From: Dyadobacter fermentans
Lineage (GTDB): Bacteria; Bacteroidota; Bacteroidia; Cytophagales; Spirosomataceae
Reading direction: 5' to 3'
Length of the DNA: 64,000 nt
NCBI RefSeq assembly: GCF_019924045.1
Contig: NZ_JAHXBN010000013.1
Span: 62,001-126,000 of the forward strand
Positions 44,198-52,792 of the stretch are shown one piece after another. The notes under the pieces were generated by a model that worked only from the letters and a program-made list of their open reading frames with translations, was not told the origin of the DNA and ran no database searches. Position 1 is the stretch's first letter. Each line of letters opens with the position of its first letter. The translations under genes were made by a program, and so were the position numbers.

Positions 44198-44653
44198 ATG
44201 AACGACAAGGTGAAAATTAGCAAATACGATGCGGCAGGCGGGCAGGCCTTGCTGTGGGTGTTTACTGGATTAAATGCTGTGTCCCTGGTGCCATTCTTCA
44301 TTTGGGATTTTAACCTGAACCTGCTTGCAATCGCTATGATTGAGGCAGCTGTTTTTGGTTTCCTTCATTACCGCAGTCGTAACTTTTGGAGCATATGGTA
44401 TGAAAACGGGAATATCCATTTCAAGAACCTGTACAAAAAGCAGATCGTCAGCATTGAAAGATTTAAAAAGGTTGAGACCATCGGTATATCCAGGTATGAA
44501 TATGGCCTTTTTCTGGATGACAATACGGTATACCCATTCGCTCTTGGCGGAATGGAAGCGTGGAAGCTTTTCTTTAAAATGGATCGGGAATACTATGCAA
44601 AGAAAGTCAATGCAAAACTTCTGGAGTTGAAGAATGCTAGAATTGATGCTTAG
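44198..44653 (+). CDS. Hypothetical two-helix membrane protein
   Basis: 151 residues. Two hydrophobic segments (ALLWVFTGLNAVSLVPFFIW, LLAIAMIEAAVFGFLHY) are followed by a cytoplasmic beta domain (FWSIWYENGNIHFKNLYKKQIVSIERFKKVETIG) that resembles the PH-like fold found after paired helices in small membrane proteins, and an ending with charged helices. I do not recognise the family. It lies 56 bases after the lipoprotein gene on the same strand. Confidence 0.65.
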   Translation: MNDKVKISKYDAAGGQALLWVFTGLNAVSLVPFFIWDFNLNLLAIAMIEAAVFGFLHYRSRNFWSIWYENGNIHFKNLYKKQIVSIERFKKVETIGISRYEYGLFLDDNTVYPFALGGMEAWKLFFKMDREYYAKKVNAKLLELKNARIDA

Positions 44654-44847
44654 CAATGGCGATGCGGCTGATTCAGAAATAGCAGTTAGCACCGACGAGA
44701 CTGGGAAGATCCGTCGCGCAAAGCCGGAGATTTGCAAATGAAGATAGTGTGGGAACGGAAGCAACCTAAACAGCAATGTATGGCACTAATAGCGATGGAT
44801 TGGTATAATTTCTCGATGGGTTTTCTACTTATTATCGGAGATTTTTA
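44654..44847. other. Intergenic stretch between orphan genes
   Basis: No ORF, dyad or promoter is convincing here. The stretch is AT-richer than most of the window. GGAG at 44837-44840 belongs to the following small ORF. Confidence 0.4.
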
Positions 44848-44982
44848 ATGATAGCTGACAGGGTGACACGAAAGGATTTTCAAATGACGTTTGGAAATGG
44901 TCAATGGATATCGGCAGGGGTAATCCTGATTTTTGTCGGGTGTGCGATGGTGATCAAATGCGTTGGACAGTATGGACAGTAG
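44848..44982 (+). CDS. Possible 44-aa single-helix membrane peptide
   Basis: ATG at 44848 is preceded by GGAG with 7-base spacing. The 44 residues include one hydrophobic helix (WISAGVILIFVGCAMVIKCV). An internal start at residue 13 (MTFGNGQW) is also possible. It sits in a series of small membrane proteins of unknown role. The assignment rests only on the helix and the ribosome-binding site. Confidence 0.35.
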   Translation: MIADRVTRKDFQMTFGNGQWISAGVILIFVGCAMVIKCVGQYGQ

Positions 44983-45011
44983 TGCAAAAGAGCAGTTGCG
45001 AGATCGACAGA

Positions 45012-45197
45012 ATGGACCACTATCTTAAAATTATCGGAGGAGTTATTTTGATGACGATTGGGGTCTACTGGTTGTTAAAGAAAATTCAGGATGACGACTA
45101 TAAATACACGCCAATTAGTACTCCCAAACTTGTTTTTTCAGCTATTCTTAGCATAGTGCTTGGTCTGATGCTAATTTGGGAGACATTCTCAGATTGA
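45012..45197 (+). CDS. Hypothetical 61-aa two-helix membrane protein
   Basis: Start M at 45012 (MDHYLKIIGG) is preferred; the open frame extends to 44904 without protein-like content. Two hydrophobic segments (KIIGGVILMTIGVYWLLKKI, LVFSAILSIVLGLMLIW) flank a short charged loop with DDDYKYTP. The family is not recognised. It is 42 bases upstream of rpiA on the same strand. Confidence 0.55.
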   Translation: MDHYLKIIGGVILMTIGVYWLLKKIQDDDYKYTPISTPKLVFSAILSIVLGLMLIWETFSD

Positions 45198-45239
45198 CTG
45201 GGCGGGAAGAAGCAGACCATCAGAATTTAGAGTCAAAAT

Positions 45240-45920
45240 ATGAAAGACCTCAAAAACGAAAAAACATTAGCCGCCAAAGAAGCGGTCAAATACCTTTCCA
45301 ATGGCCAGATCGTGGGCCTCGGCTCGGGCAGTTCGGCTTATATTGCCATTGCCGAAATCGGTGAACTGGTGAAAAATGGGCTGGATATCAAAGGCGTACC
45401 CACTTCCGAAAAGACCCGTGAACTGGCCGAGTCGTTGAATATTCCTTTGCTGAAAATCGAAGACGTGGATTCGATCGATATTACGATAGATGGCGCCGAT
45501 GAGTTTACTGCCGATTTGCAGCTTATCAAAGGCGGCGGCAGCTTTCTGTTAAAGGAGAAGGTGGTCGCATCACTCTCGAAGCAGGAAATCATTATCACGG
45601 ATTCTACAAAAAAAGTTGAGTTCCTGGGCAAGTTTACAGTGCCGATCGAGGTGATTCCTTACGCGCAGAACTATGTTTTAGCCCAGATTACGAAACTCAA
45701 TGGATCGGGCAAAATCCGGCTGGTGGATGGCAAACCATTGATTACCGAGCAGAGGAATGTGCTGATCGATGGGGACTTTGGATTGATTCAGGACCCCGCT
45801 CTGCTGGCCGATCAGCTAACCCGCATTGTCGGTGTGGTGGAGCATGGATTGTTCATTGATATTGCCACGACCGTGATTATGGGTGTGGACGACACTACCG
45901 AGACATTCACAAAGCCCTGA
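45240..45920 (+). CDS. rpiA: Ribose-5-phosphate isomerase A
   Basis: 226 residues, normal length. Characteristic motifs: VGLGSGSSAYIAI (phosphate-binding loop, with GSSA where many members have GSTA), ITIDGADEFTADLQLIKGGG with the catalytic Asp/Glu pair, LLKEKVVAS with the catalytic Lys-Glu pair, and LTRIVGVVEHGLFI at the C-terminus. It interconverts ribose-5-phosphate and ribulose-5-phosphate in the pentose phosphate pathway. It is a housekeeping gene ending before a strong terminator. Confidence 0.95.
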   Translation: MKDLKNEKTLAAKEAVKYLSNGQIVGLGSGSSAYIAIAEIGELVKNGLDIKGVPTSEKTRELAESLNIPLLKIEDVDSIDITIDGADEFTADLQLIKGGGSFLLKEKVVASLSKQEIIITDSTKKVEFLGKFTVPIEVIPYAQNYVLAQITKLNGSGKIRLVDGKPLITEQRNVLIDGDFGLIQDPALLADQLTRIVGVVEHGLFIDIATTVIMGVDDTTETFTKP

Positions 45921-45941
45921 ACAACATTTGGTATACAATAC

Positions 45942-45973
45942 AAAAGCCGTCGGATCGAGTCCAACGGCTTTTT
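45942..45973. terminator. Terminator between rpiA and the efflux operon
   Basis: The outer stem AAAAGCCGT/ACGGCTTTT (45942-45950, 45964-45972) encloses an inner GGA/TCC pair. T-rich and A-rich flanks make it usable from both strands; the convergent efflux operon ends at 46034. Confidence 0.88.
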
Positions 45974-46033
45974 GTGCTTAACTACACTTAACAAAGACGC
46001 TAACCATAGTGTATGTAGGTCTGATTGGAATGC

Positions 46034-47455
46034 TTATTTCCAGCCGCCGCCGAGGCTGCGGTAGAGGTCTACGCGCGCTACGAGCGACTGGCTGCGGATG
46101 AATGCGAGGTTGAGTTCCGCCTGCAATGCATTGCCTTGCGCGGTGATCACTTCCAGGTAGTTGGCCATGTCGCTCTGGTACAGCAGTTGCGCATTTGAAA
46201 TGGCTTGCGTCAGGATGTTGACCTGGTTGCTGGCGATGGCTTCCTGTTCTTTCAATTTCTGGGTTTGAACGAGCGAGTTCGAAACTTCGCCCACCGCATT
46301 CAGCACCGACTGCCGGAATTCGAGGACAGACTGTTCACGTTCGATTTTGGCTACTTCGAGGTTGGTTTTCAACTGGCGTCTGGCGAAAATCGGCCGCGCA
46401 ATAGTACCGGCCGCAATGCCGAACAGTGAACCAGGAATGTTGAACCAGTTACTCGATTTGAACGATTCGATACCTCCGCTCGCCGATATGATGAGCGACG
46501 GGTACATGCTCGCCTGCGCAACGCCCAGCTGCGCATTCGCTACGAGTACCGACATTTCAGCCGCACGTACATCGGGGCGGCGGCTTACCAATGCTGCCGG
46601 GACGCCGGTAGCCAGGCTGTCGTTCGCTTTAAAATCGGCCAGTTTCACTTTCCGCTCGATCGCATTCGGCACCTGGCCGGTCAGGACCTGCAATGCATTT
46701 TCCTGGATGGCAATGTCTTGTTCGAGCTGCGGAATGAGTAATGCGATGGCCTCGCGCTGTGCTTCCGACTGTTGAACCGATAGCGACGTTACTTCACCGG
46801 CATCTTTGAGCAGGGTCGTCAGTTTCAGTGTATTATTGCTCAGTTCGAGGTTGTGTTTCGCCACTTCGAGCTGTTTATCCAACATTAATAAATTGAAAAA
46901 CCCTTTGGCAATATCGGCTACCAGGCGCGTTTGCACGGCTTTGGTCGCCTCATAAGTTTGAAGGTACTGGCCCATGGTAGCTTGCTGTTGGCGGCGGATT
47001 TTGCCCCAGATATCGGCTTCCCACGACAAATCCACCGAAGCAATGTAGTTCTCGATGTGGTTCGATTTCAGGAAGCTGCTCGCGCTGATCCCATTCAAGC
47101 TGTTGCTCGAAGGGCGGTTGTACGTGCCCGCAATGCGCAGGTCGAGGCGGGGGAGTTGCAGCAATCTGGCCTGTTTTACCTGCTGTTGCGCAATATCGAT
47201 GCGTTTCAGGGCTATTTGCAGGTCATAATTGTAGGTAATGCCGCGCTCGATGAGCCGTTGCAGCGTGGTGTCGGGGAAGAATTCCTTCCAGCCCATGTCC
47301 GCAATGGTGGCGGTGTCGCCGTAAGGGACATTGCGGTATTCGGTGGGCAGTGCCAGTTCCGGGCGCTGGTAGTCCTTGCTCACCTTACAAGAGGCGATCA
47401 GGGTTACCAACGTGATCAGAACGGGTATTTGCGTTAATCTGAATGTATTTTTCAT
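46034..47455 (-). CDS. RND efflux outer-membrane factor (OprM/TolC-like lipoprotein)
   Basis: 473 residues. A lipoprotein signal ends at LIASC, with the motif KVSKDYQRPELALPTEY that starts NodT-type factors. Two repeated halves of coiled-coil and beta-barrel segments are visible (IDIAQQQVKQARLLQLPRLDL; ATKAVQTRLVADIAKGFFNLL; RRPDVRAAEMSVLVANAQLGVAQASMYPSL), with the signature GGWK at the C-terminus. It is the third gene of a tripartite RND efflux operon, after the adaptor and pump on the same strand, and is 19 bases from the pump gene. Confidence 0.95.
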   Translation of the reverse strand: MKNTFRLTQIPVLITLVTLIASCKVSKDYQRPELALPTEYRNVPYGDTATIADMGWKEFFPDTTLQRLIERGITYNYDLQIALKRIDIAQQQVKQARLLQLPRLDLRIAGTYNRPSSNSLNGISASSFLKSNHIENYIASVDLSWEADIWGKIRRQQQATMGQYLQTYEATKAVQTRLVADIAKGFFNLLMLDKQLEVAKHNLELSNNTLKLTTLLKDAGEVTSLSVQQSEAQREAIALLIPQLEQDIAIQENALQVLTGQVPNAIERKVKLADFKANDSLATGVPAALVSRRPDVRAAEMSVLVANAQLGVAQASMYPSLIISASGGIESFKSSNWFNIPGSLFGIAAGTIARPIFARRQLKTNLEVAKIEREQSVLEFRQSVLNAVGEVSNSLVQTQKLKEQEAIASNQVNILTQAISNAQLLYQSDMANYLEVITAQGNALQAELNLAFIRSQSLVARVDLYRSLGGGWK

Positions 47456-47474
47456 GATGTTATTCTAAAATAAA

Positions 47475-50400
47475 CTACTGCACTTCCGCCTCTACAAGCT
47501 CCGGCTTAACCGGTTTTTTGACGACTTTTTCCTGCAAATACTGGAAGATCACGTACAGTACCGGGATTACGAACACCCCGAAAATTACGCCCGTAAGCAT
47601 TCCGCCTACCGCACCGGTACCGATCGAACGGTTCCCCAGCGCTGAACCACCGGTTGCGCGCATCAGCGGCAACAGACCGACGATAAAGGCGAACGAGGTC
47701 ATCAGGATCGGGCGCAGACGCAGGCGTGAGGCTTCCAATGCCGATTCGACAATGCTCATACCCGCCTCGCGACGCTGTACGGCATACTCGATGATCAGGA
47801 TGGCGTTTTTCGCAAGTAGCCCCACAAGCATGATCAATCCGACCTGCACGTAGATATTGTTTTCAATGCCCATCCAGTTGATGAACAGCATCGAGCCGAA
47901 CACACCCAGCGGGATCGTCAGGATCACGGCCAGTGGCAGGATGTAGCTTTCATATTGTGCTGCGAGCAGGAAGTATACGAATACCAAACTCAATACGAAG
48001 ATCAGGATGATCTGCGAGCCTGAGTTGATCTCTTCACGCGTCATGCCGGTCCATTCGGTTTTGTAGTTGTTCGGCAGTACTTTCTCGGCAGTTTCCTGCA
48101 CGGCGCGGATGGCGTCACCGGTACTGTAACCTGGTTTCGGCGTTCCGTTGATCATCACCGCATTGTACAAGTTGTTGCGGGTCACGGTTTCAGGACCGAA
48201 CACCCGTTTCAGCCTCACGAGCTGGTTGGCCGGTACCATTTCGCCTTCGGTGTTTTTAACATAAATACCATCCAGCGACTGCGGATTTTTACGGTAGGTA
48301 GGGTCTGCCTGCGCCATTACGCGGTAGTATTTACCAAACCGGTTGAAATCCGACACAAAGCTCGAACCATAGTAGATTTGCAGCGTTTGCAGCAATTCGT
48401 TTACGGGCACATTCAGCTGTTTCGCTTTGGCATTATCCACTTCCAGTTGGAATTGCGGGTTGCCGGTCGCGAATGTGGTGAATGCATAGGCGATCTCCGG
48501 ACGCTGCATCAATGCACCGATGAATGCGTTGGTCGTATTGCTGAGTTTTTCCAGAGAACCGTTTCCGCGGTCTTGCAGCATGAACTCGAAACCACTGACG
48601 TTACCGAAACCATCCACGGTAGGGAAGGTGAAGAAGAACGCATTCGCGTCGTTCACGGAACGTACCTGCTGCGACATCATGCCCACGATCTGGTTGAAAT
48701 CCTGTACTTCACCGCGTTGTTCTTTCGGCTTCATGCGGATAAATCCTACCCCGTAAGGCGACGCGTTGGAGTTTGAAATGATGTTCATACCTTCCACAAT
48801 GTAGCGCTGATCGGCAATCGGGGACTTTTTAACAATGCTGTCCACCTGTGCCATCGCTTTCGAGGTACGGTCGAGCGAGCTGCCCGGAGGTGTGTTGAGC
48901 GCGTACAGGAGGAAGCCCTGGTCTTCGGTAGGAATAAAACCGGTGGGTGTGGTTTTGGTCAGCCAGAAGGTTGTACCCGAGATCACCACCAATCCTACGA
49001 TGGTCACCCATTTCTGACGGATCAGGAATTGCAGGCTTTTCACATAACGATTGGTCATCGACTCAAACCCCGCATTGAATGCGGCGAAGAAGCGCGCGCT
49101 GAAACCTTTCCGTTTGCCATCGTGACCCTCTTCCGCATGCGGATTTTTCAGAAACAGCGCGGTAAGCGCGGGGCTGAGCGTTAACGCGTTCAATGCGGAA
49201 ATGAGAATGGCTATGGCTAATGTAAATGCAAACTGCCGGTAGAATACCCCCGCAGGTCCCTGCATGAACCCGACCGGTACGAATACTGCGGCCATCACCA
49301 GCGTGATCGAAATGATCGCGCCGGAGATCTCGTTCATGGACTCGATCGTCGCGCTCTTAGCTCCAAGACGCGTTCGTTCCATCTTCGAGTGCACCGCCTC
49401 GACGACCACAATGGCGTCATCCACCACAATACCGATCGCGAGTACCAATGCGAAGAGCGTCAGGAAGTTGATCGTGAAGCCGAAAAGCTGCATGAAGAAG
49501 AACGTACCGATAATCGCTACCGGAACCGCGATGGCCGGGATCAATGTCGAGCGGAAATCCTGCAAGAAGATGAACACGACAATGAACACGAGAATGAATG
49601 CCTCGAAAAGCGTCGAACGTACCTGGTTAATCGACTCGTCGAGGAAGTCCTTCGAGTTATACATAATGGTCGTTTTCAGACCTTTTGGCAGTGTTTTGGA
49701 AAAATCATCCACCAGCTTCTCTGCCTGGATGAGAATGTCGTTCGCATTGGTACCGGCAGTCTGGAACACAGCCACACCGGACGATGCATTGCCATTCAGT
49801 TTACCGTTGGAAGAATAGGTGTAAGAACCGAACTCAACCCGCGCTACGTCTTTGAGGCGTATCACCGAGCCATCACTATTGGCTTTGATGATAATGTCCT
49901 CGTACTCTTTGTTTTGCGTGAGTTTTCCTTTGTATTTCAAAACATATTCAAAAACCTCCTTGCTGGCTTCACCCAAACGGCCCGGGGCCGCTTCAAGGCT
50001 CTGCTCACGAATGGCGCCTGTTACTTCCTGAGGTGACAGTCCGTAGGCTGCGAGGCGATCGGGTTTGAGCCAGATACGCATCGAATAATCGCGCGTACCG
50101 AATGGCTGTGCCTGACCGACCCCCGGTATACGTTGCAGCTGAGGCACCAGGTTAATTTTAATGTAGTTCAAAAGGAACGTCTCGTCGTACGTGCTGTCTT
50201 CGCTCGAAAGCGCCACGAACATGATGATCGAGTTCTGTTGCTTTTGTGTAGAAATACCGGCTTGAACAACCTCTTGCGGAATCTGGCTTACGGCTTTGGA
50301 AACACGGTTTTGAACGTTCACCGCAGCGATATCCGGGTCGGTACCCTGCTTGAAATATACGTTCAGGGCCATGGTACCGTCGTTGTTGGACGAGGAGGTC

Positions 50401-50633
50401 ATGTATGTCATGTTCTCAACCCCGTTCACGGCTTCTTCGATGGGTGTTGCCACTGCGCGGGCAACTACTTCGGCGTTCGCTCCCGGATATACGGCGGTCA
50501 CCTGAACCGTCGGCGGCGCGATGTCGGGGAATTTTGTGATCGGCAGCGTGGTGAGCGATATGATCCCCAGGAGCAATATCAGGATGGATATTACCGTCGA
50601 AAGGACGGGCCTTTCTATAAATTTCTGAAACAT
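47475..50633 (-). CDS. RND multidrug efflux pump, HAE1 family (AcrB/MexB-like)
   Basis: 1052 residues, twelve membrane helices in the two-fold RND layout. The start MFQKFIERPVLSTVISILILLLG and the proton relay pair in AIGIVVDDAIVVVEAV (helix 4) are diagnostic, as are PGVGQAQPFGTRDYSMRIWL, MPAIAVPVA-like helices, FTLALLVAINLT-type C-terminal half motifs (VYFLLAAQYESYILPLAV; VGLLAKNAILIIEYAVQ; SFAFIVGLLPLM). It drives proton-coupled export of hydrophobic drugs and other toxic compounds through the adaptor and TolC-like partner. Control probably comes from the TetR at 52044. Confidence 0.96.
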   Translation of the reverse strand: MFQKFIERPVLSTVISILILLLGIISLTTLPITKFPDIAPPTVQVTAVYPGANAEVVARAVATPIEEAVNGVENMTYMTSSSNNDGTMALNVYFKQGTDPDIAAVNVQNRVSKAVSQIPQEVVQAGISTQKQQNSIIMFVALSSEDSTYDETFLLNYIKINLVPQLQRIPGVGQAQPFGTRDYSMRIWLKPDRLAAYGLSPQEVTGAIREQSLEAAPGRLGEASKEVFEYVLKYKGKLTQNKEYEDIIIKANSDGSVIRLKDVARVEFGSYTYSSNGKLNGNASSGVAVFQTAGTNANDILIQAEKLVDDFSKTLPKGLKTTIMYNSKDFLDESINQVRSTLFEAFILVFIVVFIFLQDFRSTLIPAIAVPVAIIGTFFFMQLFGFTINFLTLFALVLAIGIVVDDAIVVVEAVHSKMERTRLGAKSATIESMNEISGAIISITLVMAAVFVPVGFMQGPAGVFYRQFAFTLAIAILISALNALTLSPALTALFLKNPHAEEGHDGKRKGFSARFFAAFNAGFESMTNRYVKSLQFLIRQKWVTIVGLVVISGTTFWLTKTTPTGFIPTEDQGFLLYALNTPPGSSLDRTSKAMAQVDSIVKKSPIADQRYIVEGMNIISNSNASPYGVGFIRMKPKEQRGEVQDFNQIVGMMSQQVRSVNDANAFFFTFPTVDGFGNVSGFEFMLQDRGNGSLEKLSNTTNAFIGALMQRPEIAYAFTTFATGNPQFQLEVDNAKAKQLNVPVNELLQTLQIYYGSSFVSDFNRFGKYYRVMAQADPTYRKNPQSLDGIYVKNTEGEMVPANQLVRLKRVFGPETVTRNNLYNAVMINGTPKPGYSTGDAIRAVQETAEKVLPNNYKTEWTGMTREEINSGSQIILIFVLSLVFVYFLLAAQYESYILPLAVILTIPLGVFGSMLFINWMGIENNIYVQVGLIMLVGLLAKNAILIIEYAVQRREAGMSIVESALEASRLRLRPILMTSFAFIVGLLPLMRATGGSALGNRSIGTGAVGGMLTGVIFGVFVIPVLYVIFQYLQEKVVKKPVKPELVEAEVQ

Positions 50634-50648
50634 ATTATTGGAATTTGT

Positions 50649-50662
50649 CCCCGTTCACGGGG
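50649..50662. other. Small hairpin in the adaptor-pump gap
   Basis: CCCCG/CGGGG with loop TTCA sits 16 bases upstream of the pump start, within the 136-base gap between adaptor and pump genes. It might tune expression within the operon; without a T-run it is not a terminator. Confidence 0.35.
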
Positions 50663-50769
50663 CTCATGATCGAGTGTTTTGGCAAAGCGGGAGCTGTCCA
50701 TCGCATTCGGTCATGCGATGGTGCTCTGCTTATTGGTGTGGAATTCGTGAACCTTTTACACCCGGCTGG

Positions 50770-51951
50770 TTAGATCGGATTGGCGTGCAGCAAGCTGTCC
50801 ATGGACATCTTCTGCGGAGCAATGGCCATTCCGTCGCGCAACCTGTCAAGTCCTGAGTATACGATCTTCTCTCCTGGTTTCAAACCTTTGGAAATCAGGT
50901 AGTAACGTCCGCTGCGGTCGGCGACTGTCACAGGGCGGCCTTCCACCTTGTTGCTGTCGAGTACGGTGTAAACCAATACTTTGTCCTGCAACTCGAAGGT
51001 AGCTTCCTGCGGGATCAGCACCGATTTTGCGAGCTGGCGCGGGATGCGTATCCTGCCTGTGTTACCCGAGCGCAGCAGTCCGTTTCCGTTCGGGAACGTC
51101 GCGCGGAAGTTGATCGCGCCCATGGTTTTATCGAACTGTCCTTCAACGACTTCCACCTTTCCTTTTTGAGGATAAATGCTGTTGTCGGCCAATACGAGTT
51201 CAACTGCCGGGATATGCTTGATCTTCTGCTCAATGGTATTTCCTTCAAATTCCTGCTTGAAATCCAGGAAATCAAGCTCGCTCATCGAGAAGTACACGTG
51301 AATGTCTTTCGTTTCCGATAGGACGGTCAATGCCTCTGCGTTGTTCTTGCCCACGAGGCTACCGGTTTTGAAAGGTATGATCCCGATATAACCATCGGCC
51401 GGGGCCGTTACCGAAGTGTATCCTACGTTGATCTTCGCTGCATCCACGGCTGCTTGTGCTTGCGCTACATTGGCTTTGGCTGCGTCGTAAGCCGCTTTCG
51501 CGGTTTTCAGCTGGACATCCGAAACAACCTTGTTCGCAACCAGCGGCGTCAACTTTTCTACGTTGATTGATGCGCTTTCCAATGCGGCCTTCGCCGATTG
51601 GAGGCTGGCTTTCGCGGTATTCAGTTGCTCGGTATAAGGGCGGGCATCGATATGGAACAGAACCTGTCCCTTGCGTACGTATGCGCCTTCGTCTACGGAG
51701 ATGCGGTCGAGGTAGCCATCCACTTGCGGGCGGATTTCGATATCGCGGCTGCCCTGGATGGATGCGGTGAACTCACGGTGTGCGGTCACTTCGTGATCGC
51801 TAACGGTGATAACCGGCAGCGCCTGAGCGGGCGGTGCCGAAGCGGGTGCGTTGGCGGTGGATGATCCACAGCTATATAAGGCTGCGGAGCCCGCGGCTAG
51901 CAGCAGGAAAGCGGCCAGCCCTTTTGCTTTTTTAAGTTGAACGGTTTTCAT
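50770..51951 (-). CDS. RND efflux periplasmic adaptor (AcrA/MexA-like lipoprotein)
   Basis: 393 residues. Lipoprotein signal with LYSCGSS. Then the half-lipoyl motif (SIQGSRDIEIRPQVDGYLDRISVDEGAYVRKGQVLFHIDARPY), a long alpha hairpin (TAKASLQSAKAALESASINVEKLTPL), the second lipoyl half (VTAPADGYIGIIPFKTGSLVG) and the beta-barrel and membrane-proximal domains (AINFRATFPNGNGLLRSGNTGRIRI). It bridges the pump and the outer-membrane factor. It is the first gene of the operon, and a TetR-type operator lies about 60 bases upstream. Confidence 0.96.
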   Translation of the reverse strand: MKTVQLKKAKGLAAFLLLAAGSAALYSCGSSTANAPASAPPAQALPVITVSDHEVTAHREFTASIQGSRDIEIRPQVDGYLDRISVDEGAYVRKGQVLFHIDARPYTEQLNTAKASLQSAKAALESASINVEKLTPLVANKVVSDVQLKTAKAAYDAAKANVAQAQAAVDAAKINVGYTSVTAPADGYIGIIPFKTGSLVGKNNAEALTVLSETKDIHVYFSMSELDFLDFKQEFEGNTIEQKIKHIPAVELVLADNSIYPQKGKVEVVEGQFDKTMGAINFRATFPNGNGLLRSGNTGRIRIPRQLAKSVLIPQEATFELQDKVLVYTVLDSNKVEGRPVTVADRSGRYYLISKGLKPGEKIVYSGLDRLRDGMAIAPQKMSMDSLLHANPI

Positions 51952-52013
51952 GGATGTGGACTTTTTTGCGGTGATAATCAGTTGTTTGTGAATAGGTAGT
52001 GAAGTTATTAATA

Positions 52014-52026
52014 CTAACGGTGTTAA
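52014..52026. promoter_or_regulatory. TetR-type operator upstream of the efflux operon
   Basis: CTAAC-GGT-GTTAA, a 5+3+5 dyad with one symmetry mismatch, matches the site at 52661 in 11 of 13 positions. It lies 63 bases upstream of the adaptor start, between tetR and the operon. Confidence 0.7.
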
Positions 52027-52043
52027 CCAAAATGAAAAAAAAA

Positions 52044-52643
52044 TTACAGGTTCTTGATGAAAGCGTTAACAGAATCGTCCATTACTTTTTTGTTCATTTG
52101 AGAGTCGTCGATATCCGAGCAGCGCATCATTACGATCGAAATCAGGCCGTGGAGTACTGACCAGAACGCATAAATTTTGAAGCAAGTTTCATCTTCTGAA
52201 GATTTATTATCTTTTACGATTCCCTCAATCGCCTCGGCAATGTGTTCACGGAAGCTGTTGAACTCCGGCTTCGCTTTGCCCGGGCTTGAACAGGGCATTC
52301 CCAAACCGTACATGAGCTGATAGTATTCGGGATTTTTGAAAGCAAAGTTCCAGTAAGTTTCGGCGTGGGCCCTTAGCCGTTCTTCCGGATCCGCATATTT
52401 ACGCTTGTCTTTTTCCAGTAATCTATCGAGTAACCGGAAACCGTCCATAGAAAGTTCAAAGAGGATCGCTTCTTTATTTTCGAAGTGATCGTAGATCACC
52501 GGTACGCTGTATTCGATGGCATCGGCTATCTTCCTGATTGACAGGGATTGCCAGCCTTCTTCTTTGACCAATTGCATGGCTACCGCCAGGATTTTGGTCC
52601 GCATATTTTCTTTCTGCCGTATTTTTCGTTCGAGGATTCCCAT
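52044..52643 (-). CDS. TetR-family repressor of the RND operon
   Basis: 199 residues from M at 52643 (MGILERKIRQKENMRTKIL). The N-terminal helix-turn-helix is complete: ILAVAMQLVKEEGWQSLSIRKIADAIEYSVPVIYDHFENKEAILFEL. The C-terminal ligand-binding part (AETYWNFAFKNPEYYQLMYGLGMP, AFWSVLHGLISIVMMRC) resembles the TetR_C_33-like domain of efflux regulators. The gene precedes the adaptor, pump and outer-membrane factor on the same strand, and matching dyads occur before both tetR and the adaptor gene. The inducer is unknown. Confidence 0.95.
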   Translation of the reverse strand: MGILERKIRQKENMRTKILAVAMQLVKEEGWQSLSIRKIADAIEYSVPVIYDHFENKEAILFELSMDGFRLLDRLLEKDKRKYADPEERLRAHAETYWNFAFKNPEYYQLMYGLGMPCSSPGKAKPEFNSFREHIAEAIEGIVKDNKSSEDETCFKIYAFWSVLHGLISIVMMRCSDIDDSQMNKKVMDDSVNAFIKNL

Positions 52644-52660
52644 GGTAATACAAGATTTAC

Positions 52661-52673
52661 CTAACGATGTTAG
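52661..52673. promoter_or_regulatory. TetR-type operator upstream of tetR
   Basis: CTAAC-GAT-GTTAG is a perfect 5+3+5 palindrome immediately downstream of the tetR -7 box, so it covers the transcription start. This fits autorepression. Confidence 0.78.
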
Positions 52674-52704
52674 CAAAGGTAAGGCGGCTTTTCGAGATTA
52701 TCAA
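52674..52704 (-). promoter_or_regulatory. tetR promoter
   Basis: On the minus strand TTG (52702-52704) is followed after exactly 20 bases by TACCTTTG (52674-52681), a full match to the Bacteroidota TTG/TAnnTTTG promoter. The operator follows directly. Confidence 0.72.
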
Positions 52705-52792
52705 CCGCCACCCGCTTACCTGCAGGTAACCTCTGCGTTCGGGTATTTCAAGGACTAAAACCGTGCCCGCGGCGCATGCCTGAGGCAATGTG

